NCBI RefSeq assembly: GCF_015668195.1
Contig: NZ_JADPFC010000010.1
Location: 1 to 57,676 of the forward strand
Reading direction: 5' to 3'
Source of the DNA: Romboutsia_C sp015668195
Lineage (GTDB): Bacteria > Bacillota > Clostridia > Peptostreptococcales > Peptostreptococcaceae
DNA: 57,676 nt
Part shown: in pieces, positions 37,074 to 44,552 of the stretch
Layout of the letters: each line of letters starts with the position of its first letter
How positions within the stretch are numbered: position 1 is the first letter of the stretch
The notes under the pieces: generated by a model
Seen by the model: only the letters and a program-made list of their open reading frames with translations
Databases searched by the model: none
Told to the model about the DNA's origin: nothing
Program-made: the position numbers and the translations under genes

Positions 37074-37355
37074 CCAAATTCCCTCCTAGATTTATTATAT
37101 TTTAAGTTTACATTGTCAACTATTTCAAATTTAAACATATACTATTTTTCTAATACTTTTAATTATAATACATAACCATTTAATTTTAAAACATTTTTTA
37201 TTTTATAAAAAATTCGCTTCTCTCATGTCGCCAACGACTTCGTCCGTTGCTCAAAATCTCTTTTTTACGCTATGCAAACTAATTAGTATTACTTAAACTT
37301 CAATAGTTATCCACAGCTTTTTAAGTATCATAATTTTCTTAAGCGTAAAAAAATA
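37074..37355. other. Intergenic between MATE gene and tRNA operon, with an rrn-leader-like island and a DnaA box
   Basis: AT-rich DNA holding two notable items. Minus strand 37208-37268 reads GAGCAACGGACGAAGTCGTT... then GGCGACATGAGAGAAGCGAA followed by T, a shortened look-alike of the sequence next to 16S at 334-405. A perfect DnaA box TTATCCACA sits at 37307-37315 (plus strand), alone. Confidence 0.5.
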
Positions 37356-37377
37356 ACTCTAATCATATGATTAGAGT
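37356..37377 (-). terminator. Terminator of the tRNA operon
   Basis: Perfect 11-bp palindrome ACTCTAATCATATGATTAGAGT, then TTATTTTTTTACGC on the minus strand, ten bases past tRNA-Thr. Confidence 0.9.
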
Positions 37378-37386
37378 CATTTAAAT

Positions 37387-37461
37387 TGGAGCTGGTGATA
37401 GGAATCGAACCTACAACCTGCTGATTACAAGTCAGCTGCTCTACCGTTGAGCCACACCAGC
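37387..37461 (-). tRNA. tRNA-Thr (anticodon TGT)
   Basis: 75 nt including encoded CCA. The acceptor stem GCTGGTG pairs with CACCAGC, the anticodon loop is CTTGTAA (TGT) and the T-arm carries GGTTCGATTCC. Third and last tRNA of the operon. Confidence 0.97.
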
Positions 37462-37465
37462 ATAT

Positions 37466-37541
37466 TGGCGGGAATAACAGGACTCGAACCTGTGACCCAT
37501 TGATTAACAGTCAATTGCTCTACCAACTGAGCCATATTCCC
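37466..37541 (-). tRNA. tRNA-Asn (anticodon GTT)
   Basis: 76 nt including encoded CCA. The acceptor stem GGGAATA pairs with TATTCCC, the anticodon loop is CTGTTAA (GTT), D-arm GGCTCAGTTGGTAGAGC, T-loop GGTTCGAGTCC. Confidence 0.97.
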
Positions 37542-37552
37542 ATATATTAAAT

Positions 37553-37626
37553 TGGAGGCGACACCCAGATTCGAACTGGGGATCAAGGAGTTGCAGTCCA
37601 CTGCCTTACCACTTGGCTATGTCGCC
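37553..37626 (-). tRNA. tRNA-Cys (anticodon GCA)
   Basis: 74 nt including encoded CCA. The acceptor stem GGCGACA pairs with TGTCGCC, the anticodon loop is CTGCAAC (GCA) and the T-loop contains GTTCGAATC. First tRNA of the operon. Confidence 0.97.
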
Positions 37627-37642
37627 TTATTAACACAATACT

Positions 37643-37671
37643 ATTATATTATTTTATATATTTTTTTGCAA
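37643..37671 (-). promoter_or_regulatory. Promoter of the tRNA Cys-Asn-Thr operon
   Basis: Minus strand: -35 TTGCAA (37666-37671), 17 bp, -10 TATAAT (37643-37648). Start near 37636, ten bases before tRNA-Cys. Confidence 0.8.
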
Positions 37672-37750
37672 CTGTTTTCATTATTTTTTTAATTAAATTT
37701 TTATACTTTTTTCGACTATTTTAGAGTTTTATAACATGCATGTTAATTTC

Positions 37751-37790
37751 ATATATCAGTAAGGAATATATATACTCCTTACTGATATAT
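37751..37790 (-). terminator. Hairpin after the DUF1858 gene
   Basis: Perfect 15-bp stem ATATATCAGTAAGGA / TCCTTACTGATATAT with a 10-nt loop. The T-run on the minus strand is weak. It lies 15 bp past the DUF1858 stop. Confidence 0.6.
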
Positions 37791-37804
37791 TTATTCTTTT
37801 AATA

Positions 37805-37990
37805 TTAAAGGCTATTTATCTTAGCTAAAACCTCGTCTAAGTCTATTCCATGTATTTCACAAGCTTGTTCTAATCTTTCCATTGTAGCTGAAGGGCAACC
37901 TAGACATCCCATACCATAGTCCATAAGTATTTTTACTGCCTCTGGTTTTTCTTTTATTATATCTCCTATTATAGAATCTTTAGTTATCAT
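37805..37990 (-). CDS. DUF1858 domain protein
   Basis: 61 aa. Matches the DUF1858 plan: ITKDSIIGDIIKEKPEAVKILMDYGMGCLGCPS, with a CLGC (CxxC) motif. Such domains often accompany hybrid-cluster and redox proteins and may bind metal or a cluster. It overlaps the sulfite-reductase-like gene by one base (TAATG), so the two are translated together and share its Crp/Fnr-type site. Confidence 0.88.
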   Translation of the reverse strand: MITKDSIIGDIIKEKPEAVKILMDYGMGCLGCPSATMERLEQACEIHGIDLDEVLAKINSL

Positions 37991-38667
37991 TATAATTCCT
38001 CCTTTAAATTTGCTATCTCTAGTACATCTTTTCTAAAATTTTCTATACCTATTCTATCTATGAATTCACCTAACTTTTCACCCATTTGACCATGTTCATT
38101 ATAGTAGTTAAGTAAAGTTTCAACTAAGGTATATGCTTCTTTTTCTGATAATTTTTTAGTTATTATATCAGCTACTCTTGGGTAAAAACCTGCACTTCCT
38201 CCTGCACATACAAAGAAAGTTCCATCAATATCTACTAAAACTCCAATGTCTTTAGAGTACACACTTGTGCATGCATTTCTACATCCCGCAACTCCTATTT
38301 TTGTTCTATTTGGAAGTGGCATCCCATGAAAGTTTTTACTTATCTTCATAGCTATACCTATTGTTGGATATTTTGACCTTTTACAAAAATTTGCTGGACA
38401 CATCTCTACATTTTTTACAGAATATTGATTTGTAACTGCTGGTTTCATATCTAGCTCTTTCCATATATCATCTAGATCTTCTTCTTTTAAATTAGTTATT
38501 AATATTCTTTGACCTGATGTTATTTTTAATACTCCATTATATTTTTTAGCTACATTAGCTATTTTTATAAGGGTATCTGGCAATACAAACCCTCCAGGTA
38601 TATGAGGAGTTATTCCATATGTTCTTTTACCATTCCTTATTTTTTGTAAATTCCCATAATTACTCAT
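37990..38667 (-). CDS. Stand-alone sulfite/nitrite-reductase-like siroheme [4Fe-4S] protein
   Basis: 225 aa, one ferredoxin-like half plus one siroheme/cluster half, about half the length of classical assimilatory reductases. Cluster cysteines appear as CPANFC (CX4C) and GCRNAC (CX3C), with the GGSAGFYPR glycine turn. It probably reduces sulfite, nitrite or a related nitrogen oxide in the cytoplasm. Its promoter carries the same 16-bp palindrome as hcp, which favours nitrosative-stress metabolism. Partner electron donor not visible nearby. Confidence 0.85.
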   Translation of the reverse strand: MSNYGNLQKIRNGKRTYGITPHIPGGFVLPDTLIKIANVAKKYNGVLKITSGQRILITNLKEEDLDDIWKELDMKPAVTNQYSVKNVEMCPANFCKRSKYPTIGIAMKISKNFHGMPLPNRTKIGVAGCRNACTSVYSKDIGVLVDIDGTFFVCAGGSAGFYPRVADIITKKLSEKEAYTLVETLLNYYNEHGQMGEKLGEFIDRIGIENFRKDVLEIANLKEEL

Positions 38668-38731
38668 CTATATCTACACTTTACCTTTCTTATAAAGTTA
38701 AGTTAAATCTATTTAAATTTTGTTTAATCTT

Positions 38732-38774
38732 ATTATATCCTATTTTTCGTAAAACTTGTGTAACATACGTTACA
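38732..38774 (-). promoter_or_regulatory. Crp/Fnr-type site and promoter of the reductase-DUF1858 operon
   Basis: Palindrome TGTAACATACGTTACA at 38759-38774 (one base off perfect) and -10 TATAAT at 38732-38737 on the minus strand. With the start about 7 bp past the -10, the site is centred near -41.5, the class II activator position of Crp/Fnr proteins. No -35 hexamer is evident, as expected for activator dependence. Confidence 0.8.
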
Positions 38775-38890
38775 TAAAACTCATATTATTACTGAAAATA
38801 TTAAATTTTCTTTCATTAATATTTTAAAGTGTATTTTATAGTCTGTGTGAATTATCAATAATTTTAACTTAGAATTAAATATTTTATGTA

Positions 38891-38922
38891 AAAAAGATAC
38901 CATATTAAATGGTACCTTTTTT
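38891..38922 (-). terminator. Terminator of hcp
   Basis: 13-bp stem AAAAAGATACCAT / ATGGTACCTTTTT with one G-U pair on the minus strand, T-run following; just past the hcp stop. Confidence 0.85.
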
Positions 38923-38929
38923 ATTAAAA

Positions 38930-40654
38930 TTATTTTCCTAAGAACATATTTAAATCATCTTCAACATTTGTTATTCCGCCTATACCAAAGTTTTCAACTA
39001 AAACCTTAGCTACATTTGGTGATAAAAATGCTGGTAATGTCGGTCCTAAGTGTATATTTTTAACACCTAAGTACAGTAACGATAATAATACTATTACAGC
39101 TTTTTGCTCATACCAAGCTATATTAAATGATATTGGTAAATCATTTATATCTTCTAATTCAAATACTTCTTTAAGTTTTAATGCAATAAGCGCTAATGAG
39201 TAAGAATCATTACATTGACCTGCATCTAATACTCTAGGTATACCGTTTATATCTCCTAAAGGTAACTTGTTGTATTTATACTTAGCACATCCTGCTGTAA
39301 GTATAACTGTATCTTGTGGTAAAGCCTTAGCAAATTCTGTGTAGTAGTTTCTTGACTTAGCTCTTCCGTCACATCCACCCATTACAAAGAATCTCTTTAT
39401 AGCTCCAGTTTTAACTGCTTCTACAACTTTATCTGCAAGGGCGAAAACTTGATTATGTGCAAATCCACCTATTATTTCTCCAGTTTCTATCTCTATAGGA
39501 GCTTTACACTTTTTAGCATGTTCTATTATCACAGAAAAATCTTTATCATCTTCTGCATTTCCTTTTATATGTGTACATCCAGCAAATCCAGCTGCTCCAG
39601 TAGTATATAATCTATCTTTATAGCTATCTTTTGGAGGAACTATACAGTTTGTAGTCATTAATATTGGACCATTGAAGCTTTCAAATTCTTCTTTTTGCTT
39701 CCACCAAGCATTTCCATAGTTACCTACAAAGTGTGAATACTTCTTAAATGCTGGATAATAATGAGCTGGTAACATTTCAGAATGAGTATATACATCTACT
39801 CCTGTTCCCTCTGTTTGTTTAAGTAATAATTCTAAATCTTTTAAATCATGTCCTGATACTAATATACCTGGATTATTTCTAACCCCTATATTAACTTTAG
39901 TAATCTCTGGATGCCCATAAGTGCCTGTATTTGCACTATCAAGTAAAGCCATTCCATCTACCCCAACTTTACCTGTTTCTAATGTTAATGCTATTAATTC
40001 GTCAATAGTTAGGCTATCATCTAATGTTTTAGCTAAAGTGCTTTGTAAAAATGCATTAACTTCTTCATTGTCATACCCTAAAGCATTAGCATGTTTCATA
40101 TATGCTGATAAGCCTTTTAATCCATATATTATAAGTTCTCTTAAACTTCTTATATCTTCATCTTTTGTAGCTAATACACCAACTTTAGTTGATTTTTCAT
40201 CTAGTATTGTATCTATTTCTACTTGTTTCTTACCACTTCCTAGTATCGTGTTTTTTAGTTTAGATAATACAGATACTTTAGCATCTAATTCTTCATTATT
40301 TGATGCATTCCATAATGCTGCTTCTGATAAATTTTCTTTGTTCTTTAATTTTGATAATAATTCTTCCTTAGTTATTAAAGTTTGTTTTACTCTTTCATAG
40401 AATATTTCATCATCAAAATTTGCATTAGTTATTGTTGTAAATAAGTTTATAGTTATTAGATGGTTAACAGTACTATCTATTTTCTTCCCTTCATTTCTTA
40501 GTCTAGTAGTAACCTCTGATAATCCTTTAGTTGTATATATTAATAGATCTTGCATTCTTGCTAGATCTGGTGATTTTCCACATACTCCAAATTTTGTACA
40601 TCCTGTACATCCTGCTGTTTCTTGACACTGAAAACAAAACATTTTATTTTCCAT
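38930..40654 (-). CDS. hcp: Hydroxylamine reductase / hybrid-cluster protein Hcp
   Basis: 574 aa. N-terminal cluster cysteines in MFCFQCQETAGCTGC and FGVCG; later hybrid-cluster ligands in TTNCIVPP, GFAGCTHI, GGCDGR, LTAGCAKYKYNK and GQCNDSYS. Hcp reduces hydroxylamine and, in studied bacteria, nitric oxide, protecting anaerobes from reactive nitrogen. Start ATG behind GAGGAGG. Single gene, divergent from a Crp/Fnr regulator and sharing a palindromic site with it. Confidence 0.97.
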   Translation of the reverse strand: MENKMFCFQCQETAGCTGCTKFGVCGKSPDLARMQDLLIYTTKGLSEVTTRLRNEGKKIDSTVNHLITINLFTTITNANFDDEIFYERVKQTLITKEELLSKLKNKENLSEAALWNASNNEELDAKVSVLSKLKNTILGSGKKQVEIDTILDEKSTKVGVLATKDEDIRSLRELIIYGLKGLSAYMKHANALGYDNEEVNAFLQSTLAKTLDDSLTIDELIALTLETGKVGVDGMALLDSANTGTYGHPEITKVNIGVRNNPGILVSGHDLKDLELLLKQTEGTGVDVYTHSEMLPAHYYPAFKKYSHFVGNYGNAWWKQKEEFESFNGPILMTTNCIVPPKDSYKDRLYTTGAAGFAGCTHIKGNAEDDKDFSVIIEHAKKCKAPIEIETGEIIGGFAHNQVFALADKVVEAVKTGAIKRFFVMGGCDGRAKSRNYYTEFAKALPQDTVILTAGCAKYKYNKLPLGDINGIPRVLDAGQCNDSYSLALIALKLKEVFELEDINDLPISFNIAWYEQKAVIVLLSLLYLGVKNIHLGPTLPAFLSPNVAKVLVENFGIGGITNVEDDLNMFLGK

Positions 40655-40684
40655 TTCATGTCCTCCTCTTTATTTTATGTGATA

Positions 40685-40727
40685 ATTATATGTTATAATA
40701 GTATATATTTCTGTAACATATGTTACA
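40685..40727 (-). promoter_or_regulatory. Crp/Fnr-type site and promoter of hcp
   Basis: Perfect 16-bp palindrome TGTAACATATGTTACA at 40712-40727, and TATAAT at 40685-40690 on the minus strand. The distance between site centre and -10 is 34.5 bp, identical to that at 38732-38774. On the plus strand the same palindrome lies between a possible -10 (TATAAT, 40694-40699) and the regulator gene, where binding could block its own transcription. Confidence 0.85.
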
Positions 40728-40759
40728 CTAATAAAAAAATTATAAAAGTAGGTGATTTT

Positions 40760-41398
40760 TTGTTTAAAACTAAAGAGGAAGCATTACATTTTTTTAAAAA
40801 TTCAACTTATACTATATCTAAATATAATAAAAATGATATTATAGCTATTGAAGGTTCTCCTTGCGACAAAGTAGGTTTAATCTTACAAGGTAGCATTGAT
40901 GTAAAACGTATATTAACTAGTAATAATGTTATACATATGTCTTCCTTATCTGAAGGTAATTTTTTTGGAGAAATTATAGCTTTCTCAGATACTAATGCGT
41001 ATCCTGCTACTATAATGGCATCTAGTAATTGTGAAGTAATGTTTATACATAAAACTTCATTTATAATCTTTTGTACTAAAAATCCAGATTTTTTAGATAT
41101 GTTTTTAAATGACTTAAGTAATAAGATTATACAACTTAATAATTCTATAAAAAATTTATCTTTTTCAAGTATACGTCAAAAACTAAGCAACTACCTAGTT
41201 ACACAACATACTATCCAGAAAAGTAAATTTATAAAGCTTGGCATAACAAAACAAAAGCTTTCTGAAATGCTTGGTATCCCTAGACCCTCTTTATCTAGAG
41301 AGCTTATGAAAATGAAATCTGATGGACTTATAGATTATTCAAAAGATACAATTAAAATATTAGATATAGAAGCTTTAGAAGAGTTATTAATGGAGTAA
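40760..41398 (+). CDS. Crp/Fnr-family regulator, HcpR-like
   Basis: 212 aa from a TTG at 40760, with AGGTG five bases upstream; the frame opens to 40622 but that stretch overlaps hcp and encodes no family sequence. N-terminal cyclic-nucleotide-binding-like barrel (about 15-130, EGSPCDKVGLILQGSIDVKR) and C-terminal Crp-type winged helix (about 145-210, GITKQKLSEMLGIPRPSLSRELMKM). No Fnr-style N-terminal cysteine cluster, so it may sense by heme, as HcpR does in some bacteria. Divergent from hcp with a shared palindrome; likely activates hcp and the reductase operon. Confidence 0.85.
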   Translation: MFKTKEEALHFFKNSTYTISKYNKNDIIAIEGSPCDKVGLILQGSIDVKRILTSNNVIHMSSLSEGNFFGEIIAFSDTNAYPATIMASSNCEVMFIHKTSFIIFCTKNPDFLDMFLNDLSNKIIQLNNSIKNLSFSSIRQKLSNYLVTQHTIQKSKFIKLGITKQKLSEMLGIPRPSLSRELMKMKSDGLIDYSKDTIKILDIEALEELLME

Positions 41399-41403
41399 AA
41401 AAT

Positions 41404-41441
41404 GAGCAAAGTAAGACTTAAAAATTATGTCTTCTTTGCTC
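41404..41441. terminator. Terminator between the Crp/Fnr gene and cutC
   Basis: Stem GAGCAAAGTAAGAC / GTCTTCTTTGCTC with one bulged base, followed by TTTTATATTTTA; between convergent genes. Confidence 0.85.
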
Positions 41442-41457
41442 TTTTATATTTTATTAT

Positions 41458-42126
41458 CTATTTTATTATTTTAATTAATTCTTTTAATTTATTTTCATCT
41501 ATTCTACTAAAAGGGCTATTGTCAATTCTTACAGCTGTCCCAAAATGGTAATCTGTAGCCTTTGTTAATTCTTTTATTTTGTTTATATTTTCAAAGTTGA
41601 GTCCCCCACCTAGTAGTATATTTATACCTTTTGATCCTTCTATCATAGACTTTATTTTTTCTATATTATCATCTATATGTTTAGTACCACCTGCTGTTAA
41701 TATATTTGTTATATTATATTTATTTAATATCTCAGTACTTTTAATCACATTTGTAAAATCTATGGCCTTATGGAAAGTTACATCAATTCCTTTACATTTT
41801 TTAAGCAATCTTTGTAGATTTACTTCATTTATATTATTTTCTTTATCTAAAAGCCCCAATACTACTCCATTTACACCTAAACTTTTAGCTATATCTATAT
41901 CTTTTTCCATTATTTCTATATCATACTCACTATATACAAAACCATTTGCATGATTTCTTATCATAACGTTAACAGGTATATTCACGCTATTTACTACCTT
42001 TTCTATAGTAGCAAAGCTCGGAGTTAAACCTCCTTCTGTTAGTGCACTAATAAGTTCTATTCTATCTCCTCCACAAGCTTCTATAGTTTTAGCATCTTCA
42101 ACTGACATTCCTATTATCTCTAACAT
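41458..42126 (-). CDS. cutC: CutC family protein
   Basis: 222 aa TIM barrel. Conserved CGGDRIELISALTEGGLTPS, MIRNHANGFVYSEYDIEIMEKDI, VTFHKAIDF, ILTAGG and LLGGGLNFENI. Named for copper homeostasis, but the biochemical role is unsettled. The spacing to the upstream CDF gene is 33 bp, so the two may share a transcript, which would suit metal handling. Confidence 0.92.
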   Translation of the reverse strand: MLEIIGMSVEDAKTIEACGGDRIELISALTEGGLTPSFATIEKVVNSVNIPVNVMIRNHANGFVYSEYDIEIMEKDIDIAKSLGVNGVVLGLLDKENNINEVNLQRLLKKCKGIDVTFHKAIDFTNVIKSTEILNKYNITNILTAGGTKHIDDNIEKIKSMIEGSKGINILLGGGLNFENINKIKELTKATDYHFGTAVRIDNSPFSRIDENKLKELIKIIK

Positions 42127-42159
42127 ATTCTCTCCCTTTATAAGTATAATTTATAACTA

Positions 42160-43041
42160 TTATACATTAATTCTACTATTATAATAAGGTTCTGTATGAA
42201 CTATAACTTGGCAATTTTCATTTATTTCTTTTCTTATGGCATCTTCTATATTATGACCTAAAATATGTGCTTCTTCTGTGCTTAAATCTGGATTTACTAA
42301 CACATGCATATCAATATAAATATCATTTTGACTTCCTCTACTTCTAATTTTATGCACATCTTTAACTTCATCAAATCTAATTACAATATCATTTATAACT
42401 TTTTCATCTATAATAGCTTTATCTACTAATACGCCTATAGACGATATTAGTATTTCATATGCGGAATGAAGTATAAATAAAGCTACTACTACTGATACTA
42501 TCGGGTCAATAATTGGAGGAAGACCCATGTTTATACCAAATAAAGTTATTAAAACTCCTATCGATACAAGCACGTCACTTTTTGTATGCATTGAGTCTGC
42601 TATTAGGATATGACTATTTAATTTTTTTCCTATTTTATACTCATATTTACTCACCAATAAATTTATAAATAATGTGAAAATTAATATAAATAGACTTTCA
42701 ATTGTAATTGACGGCTCTATGATATTTTTAAATCTATCTATAGACTCTACAATTATATTTATTCCTACTAGCGTTAACATAGTTCCTATAAACATACTTG
42801 CAAGTATTTCAAACTTCCTATGTCCATAAGGATGCTCTTTATCTTTAGGTTTTATAGCTATACTTATGCCTACTATTCCTACTGCATTTGATGCTCCATC
42901 TGATAAGGAGTGAAATCCATCAGCCATCATACTAGCACTTTTAATAAAACCACCTATTATTATCTTCAACAAAGCTACCATTAAATTTGCAAATAAAATT
43001 ATCCATAATATTTTTTTTACTTCTCTTAGATTACTATTCAT
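42160..43041 (-). CDS. Cation diffusion facilitator family transporter
   Basis: 293 aa. Six helices with the CDF metal site HSLSDGASN in helix 2 and DSMHTKSDV in helix 5 (HxxxD/DxxxD types), a histidine-bearing loop (KDKEHPYGHRKFE), and a cytoplasmic C-terminal domain (about 205-293). It exports divalent cations (Zn, Fe, Mn or Co) against protons; the metal is not certain. Start ATG behind AAAGGAGG. Confidence 0.93.
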   Translation of the reverse strand: MNSNLREVKKILWIILFANLMVALLKIIIGGFIKSASMMADGFHSLSDGASNAVGIVGISIAIKPKDKEHPYGHRKFEILASMFIGTMLTLVGINIIVESIDRFKNIIEPSITIESLFILIFTLFINLLVSKYEYKIGKKLNSHILIADSMHTKSDVLVSIGVLITLFGINMGLPPIIDPIVSVVVALFILHSAYEILISSIGVLVDKAIIDEKVINDIVIRFDEVKDVHKIRSRGSQNDIYIDMHVLVNPDLSTEEAHILGHNIEDAIRKEINENCQVIVHTEPYYNSRINV

Positions 43042-43121
43042 AGTACCTCCTTTTAGTAATAAATAAAATTATATGAAATCTCTTAAAATCTGGTAATAAC
43101 TATCATTTACTATTAAACTAA

Positions 43122-43161
43122 AAAATCCATGAAAAGCGCATCTATGCTTTTCATGGATTTT
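43122..43161 (-). terminator. Terminator of dinB
   Basis: A perfect 16-bp stem AAAATCCATGAAAAGC / GCTTTTCATGGATTTT at the dinB stop. Confidence 0.9.
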
Positions 43162-44272
43162 AATTTAAATTAGTATTGTTATTCATATTATTTATATATT
43201 CAAATATAGTTACATTTGTGCATTCTTTTTTAGAATCTACTAAATTCGATACTGTTACTCCTAGTAATCTTATCTGTTTATTTTTAGTATCTACATTTTT
43301 TAATAGTTCATATACATTGGTTCTAATATCTTCTTTTTTATATATTGGATTTCTTAAACTTAAACTTCTTGTTATTTGACTAAAATCATCATACTTTATT
43401 TTTAAAGTTATAGTTTTTCCTAAATTATTAGAATATAATAGTCTATGTGATACATCTTCACATATTTGTGAGAGTATCTCTAAAACTTCCTCATCATCTA
43501 TACTTAAATTATTTCTTAAAGTAGTTTCTGAACCAACTGATTTTCTTTCTCTATGTGGTTTAACTTCTCTATAATCAATCCCCCTTGCAAATTGATAAAA
43601 TACATAACCTCTATTTTTAAATATTGATTCTAATTCACTAATATCTAATTGCCTTAAATCATAGCCATTTTTTATTCCTAAATTATTTAATGTTTTTGCG
43701 GTTACCTTGCCAACTCCAAAAAATTTATTTATTGGAAGCTTATCTAAAAATTCTTGTTTATTTTCTGGTGTTATTACCGTTAATCCATTAGGTTTTTTGT
43801 AGTCTGATGCTAACTTAGCCAAAAATTTATTGTAAGATACCCCTGCAGAAGAAGTTAATCCAACTTCTCTTAGAATATCTTCCTTTATCATTTTAGCTAT
43901 TTGTGTTGCATATTTTATTCCTTTTTTATTTTTAGTAACATCTAAGTATGCCTCATCTAAAGATAAAGGCTCTACTAAATCTGTGTATCTATAAAATATA
44001 TTTCTTATTTTTTGTGATACTTTATGATATTCTTCAAACCTAGGTCTTATAAAATGTGCATATGGGCACCTCTTATATGCAGTTTTTGATGGCATAGCTG
44101 AGTGAATCCCATACTTTCTAGCTTCATATGAACAAGTAGCTACAACTCCTCTACTTTCTGGACGACCTCCAACTATAACAGGTTTTCCTCTTAAGCTTGG
44201 ATTATCTCTTTGCTCTATAGATGCATAAAAGGCATCCATATCTATATGAATTATTTTTCTATTTTCTACCAA
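43160..44272 (-). CDS. dinB: DNA polymerase IV (Y-family)
   Basis: 370 aa from a TTG at 44272 with AAAGGTG six bases upstream; a GTG at 44281 lies within that ribosome site. Catalytic motifs IIHIDMDAFYASIE and PLSLDEAYLDVT (acidic metal ligands), then a helix-hairpin-helix thumb (FFGVGKVTAKTLNNLGI) and little-finger domain. Error-prone translesion polymerase. I saw no LexA box upstream. No clear beta-clamp motif in the last residues. Confidence 0.95.
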   Translation of the reverse strand: MVENRKIIHIDMDAFYASIEQRDNPSLRGKPVIVGGRPESRGVVATCSYEARKYGIHSAMPSKTAYKRCPYAHFIRPRFEEYHKVSQKIRNIFYRYTDLVEPLSLDEAYLDVTKNKKGIKYATQIAKMIKEDILREVGLTSSAGVSYNKFLAKLASDYKKPNGLTVITPENKQEFLDKLPINKFFGVGKVTAKTLNNLGIKNGYDLRQLDISELESIFKNRGYVFYQFARGIDYREVKPHRERKSVGSETTLRNNLSIDDEEVLEILSQICEDVSHRLLYSNNLGKTITLKIKYDDFSQITRSLSLRNPIYKKEDIRTNVYELLKNVDTKNKQIRLLGVTVSNLVDSKKECTNVTIFEYINNMNNNTNLN

Positions 44273-44454
44273 TTTAATCACCTTTTAAATATTGACTTAT
44301 ATATCTATCTTACATTAATTTTAGTATATTTTTATATTTTATTTGCCTCAATTGTACTTTTTATATATTATTTAAAGTTTTTTAAAAAATAACTTGCAAA
44401 TTTTTGAAAAAACCTTTAAAATAGTTATTCCAAGGAACTAAGTTATTTTAGTTC

Positions 44455-44486
44455 TTGATGACCGTATTTTTATATTTATTTTTATT
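44455..44486. repeat. 32-bp direct repeat, copy A (downstream of the DUF1846 gene)
   Basis: TTGATGACCGTATTTTTATA then TTTATTTTTATT. Copy B at 46090-46121 on the other side of the DUF1846 gene differs at about two positions. Same orientation. Confidence 0.6.
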
Positions 44487-44504
44487 TTGTAATTGTATAC
44501 AAAA

Positions 44505-44533
44505 AGACCATACTACTATTTGTAATATGGTCT
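44505..44533 (-). terminator. Terminator of the DUF1846 gene
   Basis: Stem AGACCATA / TATGGTCT with a 13-nt loop and TTTTTG following on the minus strand. Confidence 0.7.
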
Positions 44534-44552
44534 AATTTTTTATGTCAATTTT

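Noticed and set aside
37307..37315. Possible replication origin
   Set aside because: Only one DnaA box, no AT-rich unwinding element with box cluster and no dnaA/dnaN genes nearby.
37732..37745. 14-bp palindrome TAACATGCATGTTA
   Set aside because: It sits between a gene end and the tRNA promoter with no partner gene to regulate; probably chance in AT-rich DNA.
40622..40759. N-terminal extension of the Crp/Fnr regulator
   Set aside because: The extension overlaps hcp, has no ribosome site, and covers the palindromic site; the TTG at 40760 has a proper ribosome site.
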